Positions 7,262-15,080 of a DNA stretch of 48,215 nucleotides are shown piece after piece. The stretch comes from Lachnospiraceae bacterium (GTDB taxonomy: Bacteria; Bacillota; Clostridia; Lachnospirales; Lachnospiraceae). Made by a program: the position numbers and the translations under genes. Within the stretch, counting starts at the first letter, position 1; every line of letters begins with the position of its first letter. The stretch is taken from positions 1 to 48,215 of the forward strand of contig JAUNGG010000031.1 in the NCBI GenBank assembly GCA_030524635.1. Reading direction: 5' to 3'. The notes under the pieces were generated by a model, which had not been told where the DNA came from, made no database searches, and saw only the letters and a program-made list of their open reading frames with translations.

Positions 7262-8440
7262 TTAGTGATGGAACAGACGGATTCCGGTAAATGCCATTGC
7301 CATACCGTACTTATTGCAGGTCTCGATCACCTGGTCGTCCCGCACGGAGCCGCCTGGCTCTGCGATGTACTTCACGCCGCTCTTATAGGCCCGCTCGATA
7401 TTGTCCCCAAATGGGAAGAATGCATCGGAGCCTAATGCCACATCCTGCATCTGGTCTAACCAGGCCCGCTTTTCTTCTCTGGTAAATACAGGAGGCTTTA
7501 CTTTAAAGGTTTTTTCCCACGCGCCGTCTGCCAGCACATCCATGTACTCCTCACCGATGTAAACATCGATGGCATTGTCACGGTCTGCCCGCTTGATGCC
7601 GTCTACAAACTGCAGATTCAGAACCTGAGGCGCCTGACGCAGGAACCAGTTGTCTGCCTTCTGGCCTGCCAATCTGGTGCAATGTACCCGGGACTGCTGG
7701 CCTGCACCGATACCGATGGCCTGACCGCCCTTTACGTAGCACACAGAATTGGACTGGGTGTACTTTAAGGTGATCAGGGAGATCATCAGGTCGATCTTTG
7801 CCGCATCGGGGATCTCCTTATTCTCTGTCACAACATTTGCCAGCAGCTCCTCGTTGATATCCAGCTCATTTCTTCCCTGCTCAAACACAATTCCAAACAC
7901 CTGCTTGCGCTCGATGGGCTCCGGAACGTAATCCGGATCGATCTGGATCACATTGTAATTGCCGTTCTTTTTTGCCTTTAAGATCTCCAGCGCCTCCGGC
8001 TCATAGCCTGGTGCGATCACGCCGTCAGAAACCTCTCTCTTAATGATCTTAGCGGTGGAAACGTCGCACACATCGGAAAGAGCGATAAAATCACCGAAGG
8101 AGGACATTCTGTCTGCACCTCTTGCTCTGGCGTAAGCACATGCCAATGGGGACAACTCGCCCATATCATCCACCCAGTAGATCTTACGAAGCACCTCATC
8201 CAATGGAAGGCCTACTGCTGCGCCTGCCGGAGATACATGCTTGAAGGAGGTTGCTGCCGGAAGCCCGGTGGCTTTCTTTAACTCCCGCACCAGCTGCCAG
8301 CCGTTAAATGCATCCAGGAAATTAATGTATCCGGGGCGGCCGCTTAATACGGTGATCGGCAGATCCTTTCCCTCATTCATAAAAATCCTGGAAGGCTTCT
8401 GATTTGGGTTACATCCATATTTTAACTCTAATTCATTCAT
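7262..8440 (-). CDS. purH: Phosphoribosylaminoimidazolecarboxamide formyltransferase (stand-alone AICAR transformylase)
   Basis: The 392-residue protein corresponds to the transformylase half of PurH and lacks the N-terminal IMP cyclohydrolase (MGS-like) domain of the usual 510-residue enzyme. It begins directly with the transformylase start (LKYGCNPNQKP). It carries the catalytic Lys-His in SFKHVSPAGAA and the conserved nucleotide-binding stretch VKGGQAIGIGAGQQSRVHC. It formylates AICAR with 10-formyltetrahydrofolate in step 9 of purine synthesis. Step 10 is supplied by the upstream PurO-type protein. The ATG at 8440 is better spaced from AAGGAG than one two codons earlier. The 211-base gap to the upstream gene holds a hairpin mosaic. 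Confidence 0.93.
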   Translation of the reverse strand: MNELELKYGCNPNQKPSRIFMNEGKDLPITVLSGRPGYINFLDAFNGWQLVRELKKATGLPAATSFKHVSPAGAAVGLPLDEVLRKIYWVDDMGELSPLACAYARARGADRMSSFGDFIALSDVCDVSTAKIIKREVSDGVIAPGYEPEALEILKAKKNGNYNVIQIDPDYVPEPIERKQVFGIVFEQGRNELDINEELLANVVTENKEIPDAAKIDLMISLITLKYTQSNSVCYVKGGQAIGIGAGQQSRVHCTRLAGQKADNWFLRQAPQVLNLQFVDGIKRADRDNAIDVYIGEEYMDVLADGAWEKTFKVKPPVFTREEKRAWLDQMQDVALGSDAFFPFGDNIERAYKSGVKYIAEPGGSVRDDQVIETCNKYGMAMAFTGIRLFHH

Positions 8441-8496
8441 TTTCATTTGCTCCTTTGTCTGATCTCTTTTACCGGTTTATCCTGGTCGGATCGTAA

Positions 8497-8630
8497 CTTT
8501 TCAGTAGGTTTGCGCACTTGCTGCGCTGACCGTAAGAAAACGTGAAACAGCAGGCAAAAATCCCATCGCCGCAGGCGATTTTCAATGGATTTTTGCTCGT
8601 AACTGTGAGGGTACTGAACAGTTACGTCAG
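8497..8630. repeat. Mosaic of small hairpins between purO and the transformylase gene
   Basis: Successive inverted repeats are visible. GCGCA/TGCGC lies near 8513-8528. A long stem CAAAAATCC/GGATTTTTG (about 8556-8595) carries an inner TCGCC/GGCGA hairpin. GTAACTG/CAGTTAC lies at 8599-8605 / 8619-8625 around the core GTGAGGGTACTGA. The last core recurs, inverted, near 19657-19677. The element looks like an interspersed palindromic repeat rather than a gene. Confidence 0.6.
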
Positions 8631-8651
8631 ATTTATCTCATCCGTCCTGCT

Positions 8652-9365
8652 TTACTGATTCTTATTCACAATCCGGGTTTCATACTTGCCAGTTGCAATG
8701 TCGATAAACCGCACAAATAAAGAAACCTTGTTATCCGGATTCAGATTTTCCCAAACCATATCAGTAAAGGCATCAATATCACCGGAGATCTTCACCCATT
8801 TCGGTTCGCCCTCAAAGCTTGGCAGAGGATTGCCGTCGTGCATGTAGGTGTGGATAAAGCGACCCTCACCGGCAGCCGGATTCTCATACGCATAAGTATA
8901 GCGGCTGCAGCTATCCGGATTGCCGTTATTGCTCTTTAAGATGGACATGGCATAATTATATTTTCCATTTTCAATGTGCATAATGCCGGAGATCCGAGGG
9001 GTATAGTTGGGGCCGTCCGGCTCGAATTCACGGCTTCTTAAGGACTGCTCAAAGGTCATCTGCTTATCCATGCCCTCATAGATGGTATCGGTCTGATCGC
9101 CGTTGGTCACGATGGTCTTATTTCCCAGCACACGTACCGGAGCATAGATGATCAGGCTTGGATCGGTCAGCTTGGAAGGATCAAATGCCTGGGTGCGGAT
9201 CCCCTCGCCTTCCTCCACAAACACACGGTTGCGGCTGTTCTCACTGCGCCCCATAATAAAGTAAGCAGTTACGGCCTTGGTACCATCCTCCGACTTCCCG
9301 ATCACAATTCCTCTTCCCGGATAAGCATTATTCTTCAGTTCTTCTGCTAATGAAAGCATCTGCAT
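8652..9365 (-). CDS. purO: IMP cyclohydrolase, archaeal PurO-type
   Basis: The 237-residue protein matches the PurO family (IMP_cyclohyd), which closes the ring of FAICAR to IMP. It is unrelated to the cyclohydrolase domain of bacterial PurH. Recognisable stretches are the N-terminal YPGRGIVIGKS..GTKAVTAYFIMGRSENSRNR and a central FDPSKLTDPSLIIYAPVR, with a C-terminal phosphate-binding-like region. The ATG at 9365 follows AAAGGGGAATTTACC. An upstream ATG 13 codons earlier has no good site and would lengthen the protein beyond the family norm. It is the first gene behind the ZTP riboswitch and precedes the separate transformylase gene, so together they do what one bifunctional PurH usually does. 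Confidence 0.9.
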   Translation of the reverse strand: MQMLSLAEELKNNAYPGRGIVIGKSEDGTKAVTAYFIMGRSENSRNRVFVEEGEGIRTQAFDPSKLTDPSLIIYAPVRVLGNKTIVTNGDQTDTIYEGMDKQMTFEQSLRSREFEPDGPNYTPRISGIMHIENGKYNYAMSILKSNNGNPDSCSRYTYAYENPAAGEGRFIHTYMHDGNPLPSFEGEPKWVKISGDIDAFTDMVWENLNPDNKVSLFVRFIDIATGKYETRIVNKNQ

Positions 9366-9491
9366 GGTAAATTCCCCTTTCTTTTCACTTGTCATCACCG
9401 TCACTGACCTGCTGCCTGTGAACCGGCTTTTTCCACGTTTAAACGCTCATTCCTGTATCCCCAGTCAAGCTTTCTGCATCGAACAAAACGG

Positions 9492-9521
9492 ATAGGAGAC
9501 GAAGCTTCCTATGTAACAAAA
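9492..9521. repeat. Copy 1 of a 30-bp hairpin repeat
   Basis: This 30-bp unit contains TAGGAGACGAAG and CTTCCTATGT, which fold on themselves. A copy with two substitutions lies at 29678-29707. Both are on the same strand, each just 3' of a structured RNA on the minus strand. Confidence 0.65.
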
Positions 9522-9559
9522 AACCGCCTGGGCATACCAAAGTTAAGTGCCCAGGCGGT
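9514..9559 (-). terminator. Terminator / expression platform of the ZTP riboswitch
   Basis: A perfect 12-bp stem (9523-9534 / 9548-9559) is followed on the minus strand by TTTTTTGTT. Its 5' arm is the CCGCCTGGGC segment that the aptamer needs for its 3' stem and pseudoknot. Ligand binding should therefore block the terminator. Confidence 0.9.
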
Positions 9560-9623
9560 CGACTATCATGCTTCCTCGTGCTCCCTGTGGTTTCTCCCAC
9601 TATCCGCCAGTTGCACGCCCTAT
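9548..9623 (-). ncRNA. ZTP riboswitch (pfl motif)
   Basis: Read on the minus strand, the element begins GGGCGTGCAACTGGCGG. A GTGG/CCAC hairpin follows, then AGGGAGCACGA closing the first stem (CGTGC/GCACG), a linker, and the hallmark GACCGCCTGGGCA. The internal GGCGG can pair with CCGCC to form the known pseudoknot. This motif senses the AICAR nucleotides ZMP and ZTP and turns on folate and purine genes when 10-formyl-folate is short. Here it precedes purO and the transformylase gene whose substrate is ZMP, so the regulatory logic is direct. It is an ON switch by overlap with the terminator. Confidence 0.93.
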
Positions 9624-9629
9624 AACCTT

Positions 9630-9658
9630 ATCATATATGATTCCCCCAAAAACCGCAA
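9630..9658 (-). promoter_or_regulatory. Sigma-70-type promoter of the purO unit
   Basis: On the minus strand, -35 TTGCGG (9653-9658) and -10 TATGAT (9630-9635) have 17-base spacing. The predicted transcript start is about 7 bases on, right at the 5' end of the ZTP aptamer. Confidence 0.75.
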
Positions 9659-9677
9659 GTATTTTTTAAGATCATTT

Positions 9678-11033
9678 CTATTCATTCCGAATCGCCGCCA
9701 ACGGACTTAATTTCATCGCTCTGGTAGCTGGCAGGAAGCCTGCCGCCATTCCCACAAAGATGGCAAAGCCCAGCGCCGCCAGATTCAGCCACAATGGGAT
9801 CCTGGATAAGTCTCCTGCCATTCCGGTCAGCGCCTGCCCTCCGGCAAACCGGTTGATCACCATGGAAACCAGAAGGCTTAACAGAATTCCTGCAACTCCG
9901 CCCATAAATCCGATAAACCCGGACTCCAGCAGGAACATGTCCCGGATATTGCGCATATCGCAGCCAAGCACCTTCATCACGCCGATCTCCTTGGTCCGCT
10001 CATAGATGGACATCATCATAGTATTGGCAATGCCGATGGCAGCCACGAACAGGGATACTGCTCCGATGCCGCCCAGAACGGCCTGAACCATCTGGGACTG
10101 CTTCTTGGACTGCTCCAGCCACTCCATATTGCTGTAAGCCTGATAGCCCAGATTCGTAATCTCAGCCTGCACCGCGGTTACATTCTCCATGTCATCCACA
10201 AAAACCTGTGCCGAGTCGTAGACCAGATAGGGAAGTGCCTTTCCCTTTTTGTTGGTGGGCTGTCCGGGGATGGGATTCTTCTTAAAGATCCGCCTAAGCT
10301 GCTCCTCTAAAAGCCCCACCTCCACATACACATCATAGCTGTAATTATTCCAGTTATCCACACCGCCTTCCACCAAGCCGGCTGTGGGGATCATGTACTT
10401 CTTGGGCGGCTTTACGGCATTCCCGCCCTCAGAAGGATAGCGGGAGGAATAGTAAGCATCCATGTCAAAGATCACATACAGCGGCTTATTGATCAGATCC
10501 ACATCCGGTAATTTACCGGAATCCCAGTACCCCTGTCCTGTCTTGGAATTGGAAAACTGGGTGGGAAGCATATTTCCCAGCACCATAGTCAGCTCCTTAT
10601 CCCTGGCGGAAGGAAGAGTCCCCTCACCGATTGGGATCTCCTTCAGGAACTCCTCGCTGACGCCCTTCATGGTGGTGTTGGCCTGGTAGACTCCCTGCTT
10701 CATCAGCACATTGACGGAAAGCACCGGAGAAACGCTCTTCACATGGGGCAGGCGTTTCAGCTGCTTGATCACATCATCGGTGACATAGTTGGGTTCTGTC
10801 TTGGAATCGGAACTGGAAAAGCCCCACCGTGACTCCGAATAAACTTCTATGGTAGTCAGACTGCCGTAGGAGGCAATCTGCTCCACAGTCAGCTCATTCA
10901 GGCCAATGCCCAGGGATACCATCACCACGATAGATGCCGTGCCGATCACCACCCCCAGAACCGTCAGCACCGTCCGCAGCTTTCTCCGCCGAAGGTTGTT
11001 GATGCTCATAATCAGAAGATCACGAAATTTCAT
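9678..11033 (-). CDS. ABC transporter permease, MacB/FtsX type
   Basis: The 451-residue protein has one N-terminal membrane helix after the basic stretch NNLRRRKLRTVLTVLGVVIG. A long extracellular MacB-PCD domain follows (about 45-310), then three C-terminal helices with the FtsX pattern ERTKEIGVMKVLG (near 345-357). These transporters use ATP to move a periplasmic or surface domain and act in lipoprotein extraction, peptide export or envelope remodelling rather than solute import. Its start overlaps the preceding surface-protein gene by 14 bases. With the ATPase two genes upstream it forms one operon. No cargo gene such as an antibiotic peptide is adjacent. Confidence 0.9.
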   Translation of the reverse strand: MKFRDLLIMSINNLRRRKLRTVLTVLGVVIGTASIVVMVSLGIGLNELTVEQIASYGSLTTIEVYSESRWGFSSSDSKTEPNYVTDDVIKQLKRLPHVKSVSPVLSVNVLMKQGVYQANTTMKGVSEEFLKEIPIGEGTLPSARDKELTMVLGNMLPTQFSNSKTGQGYWDSGKLPDVDLINKPLYVIFDMDAYYSSRYPSEGGNAVKPPKKYMIPTAGLVEGGVDNWNNYSYDVYVEVGLLEEQLRRIFKKNPIPGQPTNKKGKALPYLVYDSAQVFVDDMENVTAVQAEITNLGYQAYSNMEWLEQSKKQSQMVQAVLGGIGAVSLFVAAIGIANTMMMSIYERTKEIGVMKVLGCDMRNIRDMFLLESGFIGFMGGVAGILLSLLVSMVINRFAGGQALTGMAGDLSRIPLWLNLAALGFAIFVGMAAGFLPATRAMKLSPLAAIRNE

Positions 11034-13056
11034 CGTCGATTCCCTCTTCCTCTAACTTCTGCTGCTTTTTCTTCTTCCTTCTCTTGATCCATGTGGTGAT
11101 TCCCGCTGCCAGAGCCACCAGGATCACAGCTGCTCCTGCGATCACGATCTTTTTCTTCACCGGGTCAGCAAGCCATCCTGCAATTCCAGTCGGTGCATTG
11201 GCTTCCATACCGTCCATACCATCCATCCCGTCCAGCATGGTATCATCAAATTCCGGCATCGGCTCTGATACAAATAAACTCAGCTCCTTTTCCACTTCTG
11301 TCACCTCTCCGTTTTCATCCTCGTAGGAAATAATAACACGGATCTTCCCTTCGTCTTCCGTAGGCGCAGCGCCGGTGATCATCACATCTACATTTCCCGT
11401 TTCGCCTGGCTTGATATTTCCCACATATGCTTCATTGGTCTTAATGGAGTCTGCTTCAAACCGCGCATTTACATTATAAAGCTGGATCCGGCCGGTGTTA
11501 TTGATCCCGAACATAATGTTGGTCTCTCCGCCTACTTCAATGGATTCCGGCATTACCTCAAAGGTGCTGGTGCTTAACCGTGCCTTCTGATAGATGGGCA
11601 CATCCACCGTCACGCTTTCCTCCGCGTTCTTAAACTCCGGGCTGTCATATTTTTCCTTTACGGTTATGGTGTAGGAGCGCTGGTCAATGCCCGCCTTCGC
11701 CAGGTACCGCATCCGAATTTCTGTGGACCCGCCGGCTGCCAGAGAATTCACCACAATGGAGGAGGCGCCGGATTCTGTGGAAAATACAGAGGTATTATCT
11801 ACCTTTTCCGGTTCCAAGGTGAACAGGATATTGCTGGCCGCCACTGAGGTGGAGGCATTTTTCATGTTCAGGATCAGGTCGAACTCCTCCCCGGCCATGA
11901 TCTTCTCCGGCTCGGTGCGGAAGCTGTCCACAATGATCCTGGCCTTGGTACGGTCATTGGCATTAAAATCGCCCAGGCTGTCCTCCTTCTCCTTGCTGGT
12001 GATATGGACATAAAACTCATAATCCTTGGACTGGACCGTGGTGTCCGTGCTCATGGTCTCTCCCGTTGCAGAATTGCGGAATGCACCAGGGCCCTCTGCG
12101 ATCTTCCGGTCACCGTCCATGCTCTCCCGGTAGGTGATCTTAAATTTAATGGGGTAAAATCCGGTATAGCTGTCCTTCCGGATGGCCATGCTGTAAGGCA
12201 GCTCCACAGTCTGCCCGGATTCGATCGCCTCAAAATACCGGTCGTAATTCCCGTCATTGATCATAAAGGGGAACTCGTCATCGCTTCGGCTGAGCACCAT
12301 GCTCACCGTCACATCGTAGGCCGGCAGCCGGCTCTTATTCCGCAGATTGATGCTGAAATTCATCACATTGGGATAGGTTCCGTAAGGAGTAGACTGTCCC
12401 TCACCCAGGACAAATGCTACCTCCTCCGTACTGTCATCATCGTCATCCGAATTGCTGGTGGAGGAGGCAGTACCGATCCACACATTCATAAAATCTGTCT
12501 CCTCTGAGCCGTCCTTTCCATTCTGGTAGATGGCAATGGGGATACAGTAGTAGCCCTCTTTCATATCCCGGCGCACTCTGGCAGACAGGGTTACCGTCTT
12601 GGAGCTGCCCTCCCGCAGATTGCCTACCTTTCTTGGCTCGAAGGTAGATTCACTGATTTCAAAGGGGAAATTATTCTGTAATCCGGCTTCCTCTCCGCCG
12701 TCCTCCGGCATATCGTAAAAGCCAGTTACATCCCTGGAAAGCCCCACCCATACATCCTCCATATCGTGAGTGGCCTTGATGGTCACCGGAATGCTCATCA
12801 CCTTTCCAACCTTGCCGGATGGATCCTTCTTAATCACCAAATATTCATTATTGTAGACCCGGTCATCCAGCACATTCTCATAAGCAGCCATGGCATCCAT
12901 TCCCAGTGCCGGCACCGAGCAGCAGGCGATGATCACAGCCGCTGCTGCCGCTCCGATCCGCCGGATTCCCTGTCCCATCCTGCCTTTGATCCTGTCCTTA
13001 ATCCGGCAGGCCGCCCTGCCGCTCCTTCTATGTTCAACTGCATCTTTCTGTTTCAT
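11020..13056 (-). CDS. Large membrane-anchored surface protein with repeated CARDB/NEW3-like domains
   Basis: The 678-residue protein has a basic N-terminus, a signal or membrane segment (about 37-60), about 550 residues of repeating beta-sandwich-like sequence and a C-terminal anchor (about 632-652) followed by a lysine-rich tail. Recurrent stretches such as IPVTIKATHDMEDVWVG, VMNFSINLRNKSRLPAYDV and FDLILNMKNASTSVAA match the NEW3/CARDB type (COG1361-like). A GMDGMDGME mini-repeat precedes the anchor. The gene overlaps the ATPase gene upstream by 23 bases and the permease gene downstream by 14 bases, so it is a dedicated third component. It may transmit force or bind cargo outside the membrane. 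Confidence 0.8.
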   Translation of the reverse strand: MKQKDAVEHRRSGRAACRIKDRIKGRMGQGIRRIGAAAAAVIIACCSVPALGMDAMAAYENVLDDRVYNNEYLVIKKDPSGKVGKVMSIPVTIKATHDMEDVWVGLSRDVTGFYDMPEDGGEEAGLQNNFPFEISESTFEPRKVGNLREGSSKTVTLSARVRRDMKEGYYCIPIAIYQNGKDGSEETDFMNVWIGTASSTSNSDDDDDSTEEVAFVLGEGQSTPYGTYPNVMNFSINLRNKSRLPAYDVTVSMVLSRSDDEFPFMINDGNYDRYFEAIESGQTVELPYSMAIRKDSYTGFYPIKFKITYRESMDGDRKIAEGPGAFRNSATGETMSTDTTVQSKDYEFYVHITSKEKEDSLGDFNANDRTKARIIVDSFRTEPEKIMAGEEFDLILNMKNASTSVAASNILFTLEPEKVDNTSVFSTESGASSIVVNSLAAGGSTEIRMRYLAKAGIDQRSYTITVKEKYDSPEFKNAEESVTVDVPIYQKARLSTSTFEVMPESIEVGGETNIMFGINNTGRIQLYNVNARFEADSIKTNEAYVGNIKPGETGNVDVMITGAAPTEDEGKIRVIISYEDENGEVTEVEKELSLFVSEPMPEFDDTMLDGMDGMDGMEANAPTGIAGWLADPVKKKIVIAGAAVILVALAAGITTWIKRRKKKKQQKLEEEGIDDEIS

Positions 13057-13819
13057 CTCTCACAGCTTCCTCCCTTTTTCTATGCAAAATTGCTGACGCT
13101 TGTTCTTCCTCACCCAGCGCCTCCCGGGCGCCCTCCTCGATGCTGACGATCTTTCCGTCAATGATCCGGATCCGCCGGTCCGCATAGGAGGCCAGGTTAT
13201 TATCATGGGTAACCATCACCAGCGTCTGCTTCTGCTCTCTTACAATCTTCTGCATCAGCTTCAGCACCTCCATGGTGGTCCTGGAATCCAGATTTCCTGT
13301 GGGCTCATCTGCAAAAATGATCTGGGGATTCACCGCCAGCGCTCTGGCGATTCCCACTCTCTGCTGCTGGCCGCCGGACATCTGGTTGGGCATATGCTTG
13401 GCCTGTCCGCCTACCCCTACCAGATCCATATATTTCTTCGCCCTGGCCAGCCGCTCCTTCCTTCCCATGCCGCGGAAGGACAGGGGCAGCGCCACATTTT
13501 CAATGGCATTCATGGTGTTTAACAGATTATAAGACTGGAAGATAAAACCTACCCTCTCCCGGCGGAAGGTGACTAACTCCTTCTCCGACAGGTTCTCGAT
13601 ATGCCTTCCGGCAATCTCGATCTCCCCCTTCGTAGGCTTCTCCAGGCCTGCCAGCATATTTAAAAGGGTGGATTTTCCAGAACCGGAGGTTCCTACGATG
13701 GCACAAAATTCCCCTTTATATAAGGTAAAATCTACACCATTCAAGGCCCGGACCTTTGTCTCACCCACCCTGTATATCTTGTAAAGATTTTTCACCCGGA
13801 TAATTGGTGTTCGTTCCAT
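13034..13819 (-). CDS. ABC transporter ATP-binding protein, MacB/LolD type
   Basis: The 261-residue ATPase carries Walker A GTSGSGKST (near 43-51), the Q-loop in FIFQSYNLL, the signature MSGGQQQRVGIARAL, Walker B IIFADEPTGNLD and the switch histidine in VMVTHD. A 30-residue charged tail follows the usual fold. It is the first gene of a three-gene overlapping set with the surface protein and the FtsX-type permease. AGGAAAG precedes the ATG, and an extended -10 promoter lies about 55 bases upstream. The family drives mechanotransmission-type transporters. Confidence 0.93.
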   Translation of the reverse strand: MERTPIIRVKNLYKIYRVGETKVRALNGVDFTLYKGEFCAIVGTSGSGKSTLLNMLAGLEKPTKGEIEIAGRHIENLSEKELVTFRRERVGFIFQSYNLLNTMNAIENVALPLSFRGMGRKERLARAKKYMDLVGVGGQAKHMPNQMSGGQQQRVGIARALAVNPQIIFADEPTGNLDSRTTMEVLKLMQKIVREQKQTLVMVTHDNNLASYADRRIRIIDGKIVSIEEGAREALGEEEQASAILHRKREEAVRDETERCS

Positions 13820-13874
13820 TTGTTCTTTCCTCTCTATGGCAGCGAAATAACAGACATCCTAATAGTCTGCCCTT

Positions 13875-13883
13875 AGTATATCA
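13875..13883 (-). promoter_or_regulatory. Extended -10 promoter of the ABC operon
   Basis: TGATATACT on the minus strand (TATACT at 13875-13880 with an upstream TG). The -35 region is poor, as often with extended -10 promoters. Confidence 0.5.
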
Positions 13884-13942
13884 TCCATCACCCGTACATT
13901 CTTTTCTTTCTTCTTAATCTTCATTAAGGATTCCTTACGTCT

Positions 13943-14773
13943 TCACCGCCGCAGCTCTGCTCCCCCAAGGTCTGCCTGCTCAATTCCCTGGATCCTCCGC
14001 TGAAACTCCTTTAAATACTCTTCCGGAGAAATATACTGATCCTTATTCACCCGGTAGGCCGGATTCCACATATTGACCACTACGATCTCCGTCTTGGCCG
14101 GATTCTTGGTATGGCGGTAGCTGCCATCTGCAGTAAACTGGTAATTCTTTACCACATCCTTCCAGACCATATGCTCTCCCCGGTTGCGGATGGATTTCTT
14201 ATTATAAAAGACCTCCTTCGCCACCAGCTTAAAGATCTCCTCACCGCCGCAGACGATCACCTTCGGACGGATCAGCCGGATCTGGCGCTTTAAAAATTCA
14301 ATGTACTGATAGCCGTAGTTCAGCCACACGTCATCTGAGGATTCCTTGCCGCCCCGTTTGTTTACATACACCACTCCCAGGGTGTCCATCACCTGAGAAT
14401 TGGTCATCTGCTCTGCTGTCTCTCCCAGCAGAAGCCGCTGCATCCCCACCACATAGCCCCGTTCATCCTGATAGCCCTTTTTGTACTTGCGAAGCTCCCT
14501 GCGGACATCTGTAATCACCGGAAATTCAAGCCCCTTCTGGATATACCGCTTCAGGCTGGGTTCCTTTAATATGTAAAGAACGCCGGAAAAATGCTCCGGA
14601 TTCACCACTCCGTCAATGTGAAAGCTTCTCTTGTCAATCTCCATATAGCTGGTATCGCTTATGGTATCGGTTTCTGTATAGTGCATAGTCTGCCACAGCA
14701 CATACAGCTCCTCCAAGGAACTGCAGTCTGCCGCAAGGCCTTCGATCACGATCTGTTCTAATGTTTTGGCCAT
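13943..14773 (-). CDS. Uncharacterised protein with uracil-DNA-glycosylase-like features
   Basis: The 276-residue cytoplasmic protein has the strand and loop order of the UDG-like superfamily. VLYILKEPS (about 65-73) stands where the first strand and active-site loop are expected. A basic NKRGG segment lies near 138, RPKVIVCGGEEIFK near 169-182 matches the central strand, and NMWNPAYR near 234 takes the place of the HPSP-type loop. Key catalytic residues are not obvious, so it may not be an active glycosylase. It is transcribed alone from an extended -10 promoter and ends near the ABC operon. GGGAGGG precedes the ATG. The family assignment is by pattern only. Confidence 0.55.
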   Translation of the reverse strand: MAKTLEQIVIEGLAADCSSLEELYVLWQTMHYTETDTISDTSYMEIDKRSFHIDGVVNPEHFSGVLYILKEPSLKRYIQKGLEFPVITDVRRELRKYKKGYQDERGYVVGMQRLLLGETAEQMTNSQVMDTLGVVYVNKRGGKESSDDVWLNYGYQYIEFLKRQIRLIRPKVIVCGGEEIFKLVAKEVFYNKKSIRNRGEHMVWKDVVKNYQFTADGSYRHTKNPAKTEIVVVNMWNPAYRVNKDQYISPEEYLKEFQRRIQGIEQADLGGAELRR

Positions 14774-14857
14774 CCTGGGTCCCTCCCTTTCGTTGTCTTG
14801 TTCTTCGTGTATTTCCAGTTCCTGTTTTCTCGCCTGGCTTTTTCTGATATTAATTCC

Positions 14858-14878
14858 AGTATATCACAAATTTCCAAT
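14858..14878 (-). promoter_or_regulatory. Extended -10 promoter, identical over 21 bp to the dgt promoter
   Basis: The minus strand reads TTTGTGATATACT at the core (TATACT at 14858-14863). The same 21 bp occur at 39183-39203 upstream of dgt. It sits about 85 bases before the start of the glycosylase-like gene. The rest of the 306-base gap to pyrB holds only the plus-strand pyrB promoter. Confidence 0.55.
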
Positions 14879-14994
14879 TGATAAAACGTCTATTCAATAT
14901 AGTTTCTCGGTAAACGTGTTCTTGAATCTGTTTTTCTTCCATTTGATCAATCATCTGAGTAATGCACCCGGTTCAAAATTTCTCAAAAAAGAGG

Positions 14995-15023
14995 TGGAAA
15001 TATCCCCGCAAATGCTTTATAAT
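14995..15023 (+). promoter_or_regulatory. Probable pyrB promoter
   Basis: TATAAT (15018-15023) is preceded at 17 bases by a weak -35 TGGAAA (14995-15000). The transcript would start about 50 bases before pyrB. No PyrR-type attenuator is seen in this short leader. Confidence 0.5.
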
Positions 15024-15080
15024 GGATGAGATTAAATGATAGAATCCAATTATTGAGACTTGAATACGAAGGAGGCTCTC

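Noticed and set aside
14774..15080. PyrR attenuator or T-box in the pyrB leader
   Set aside because: The probable transcript start leaves only about 50 bases of leader, with no terminator hairpin or specifier stem.
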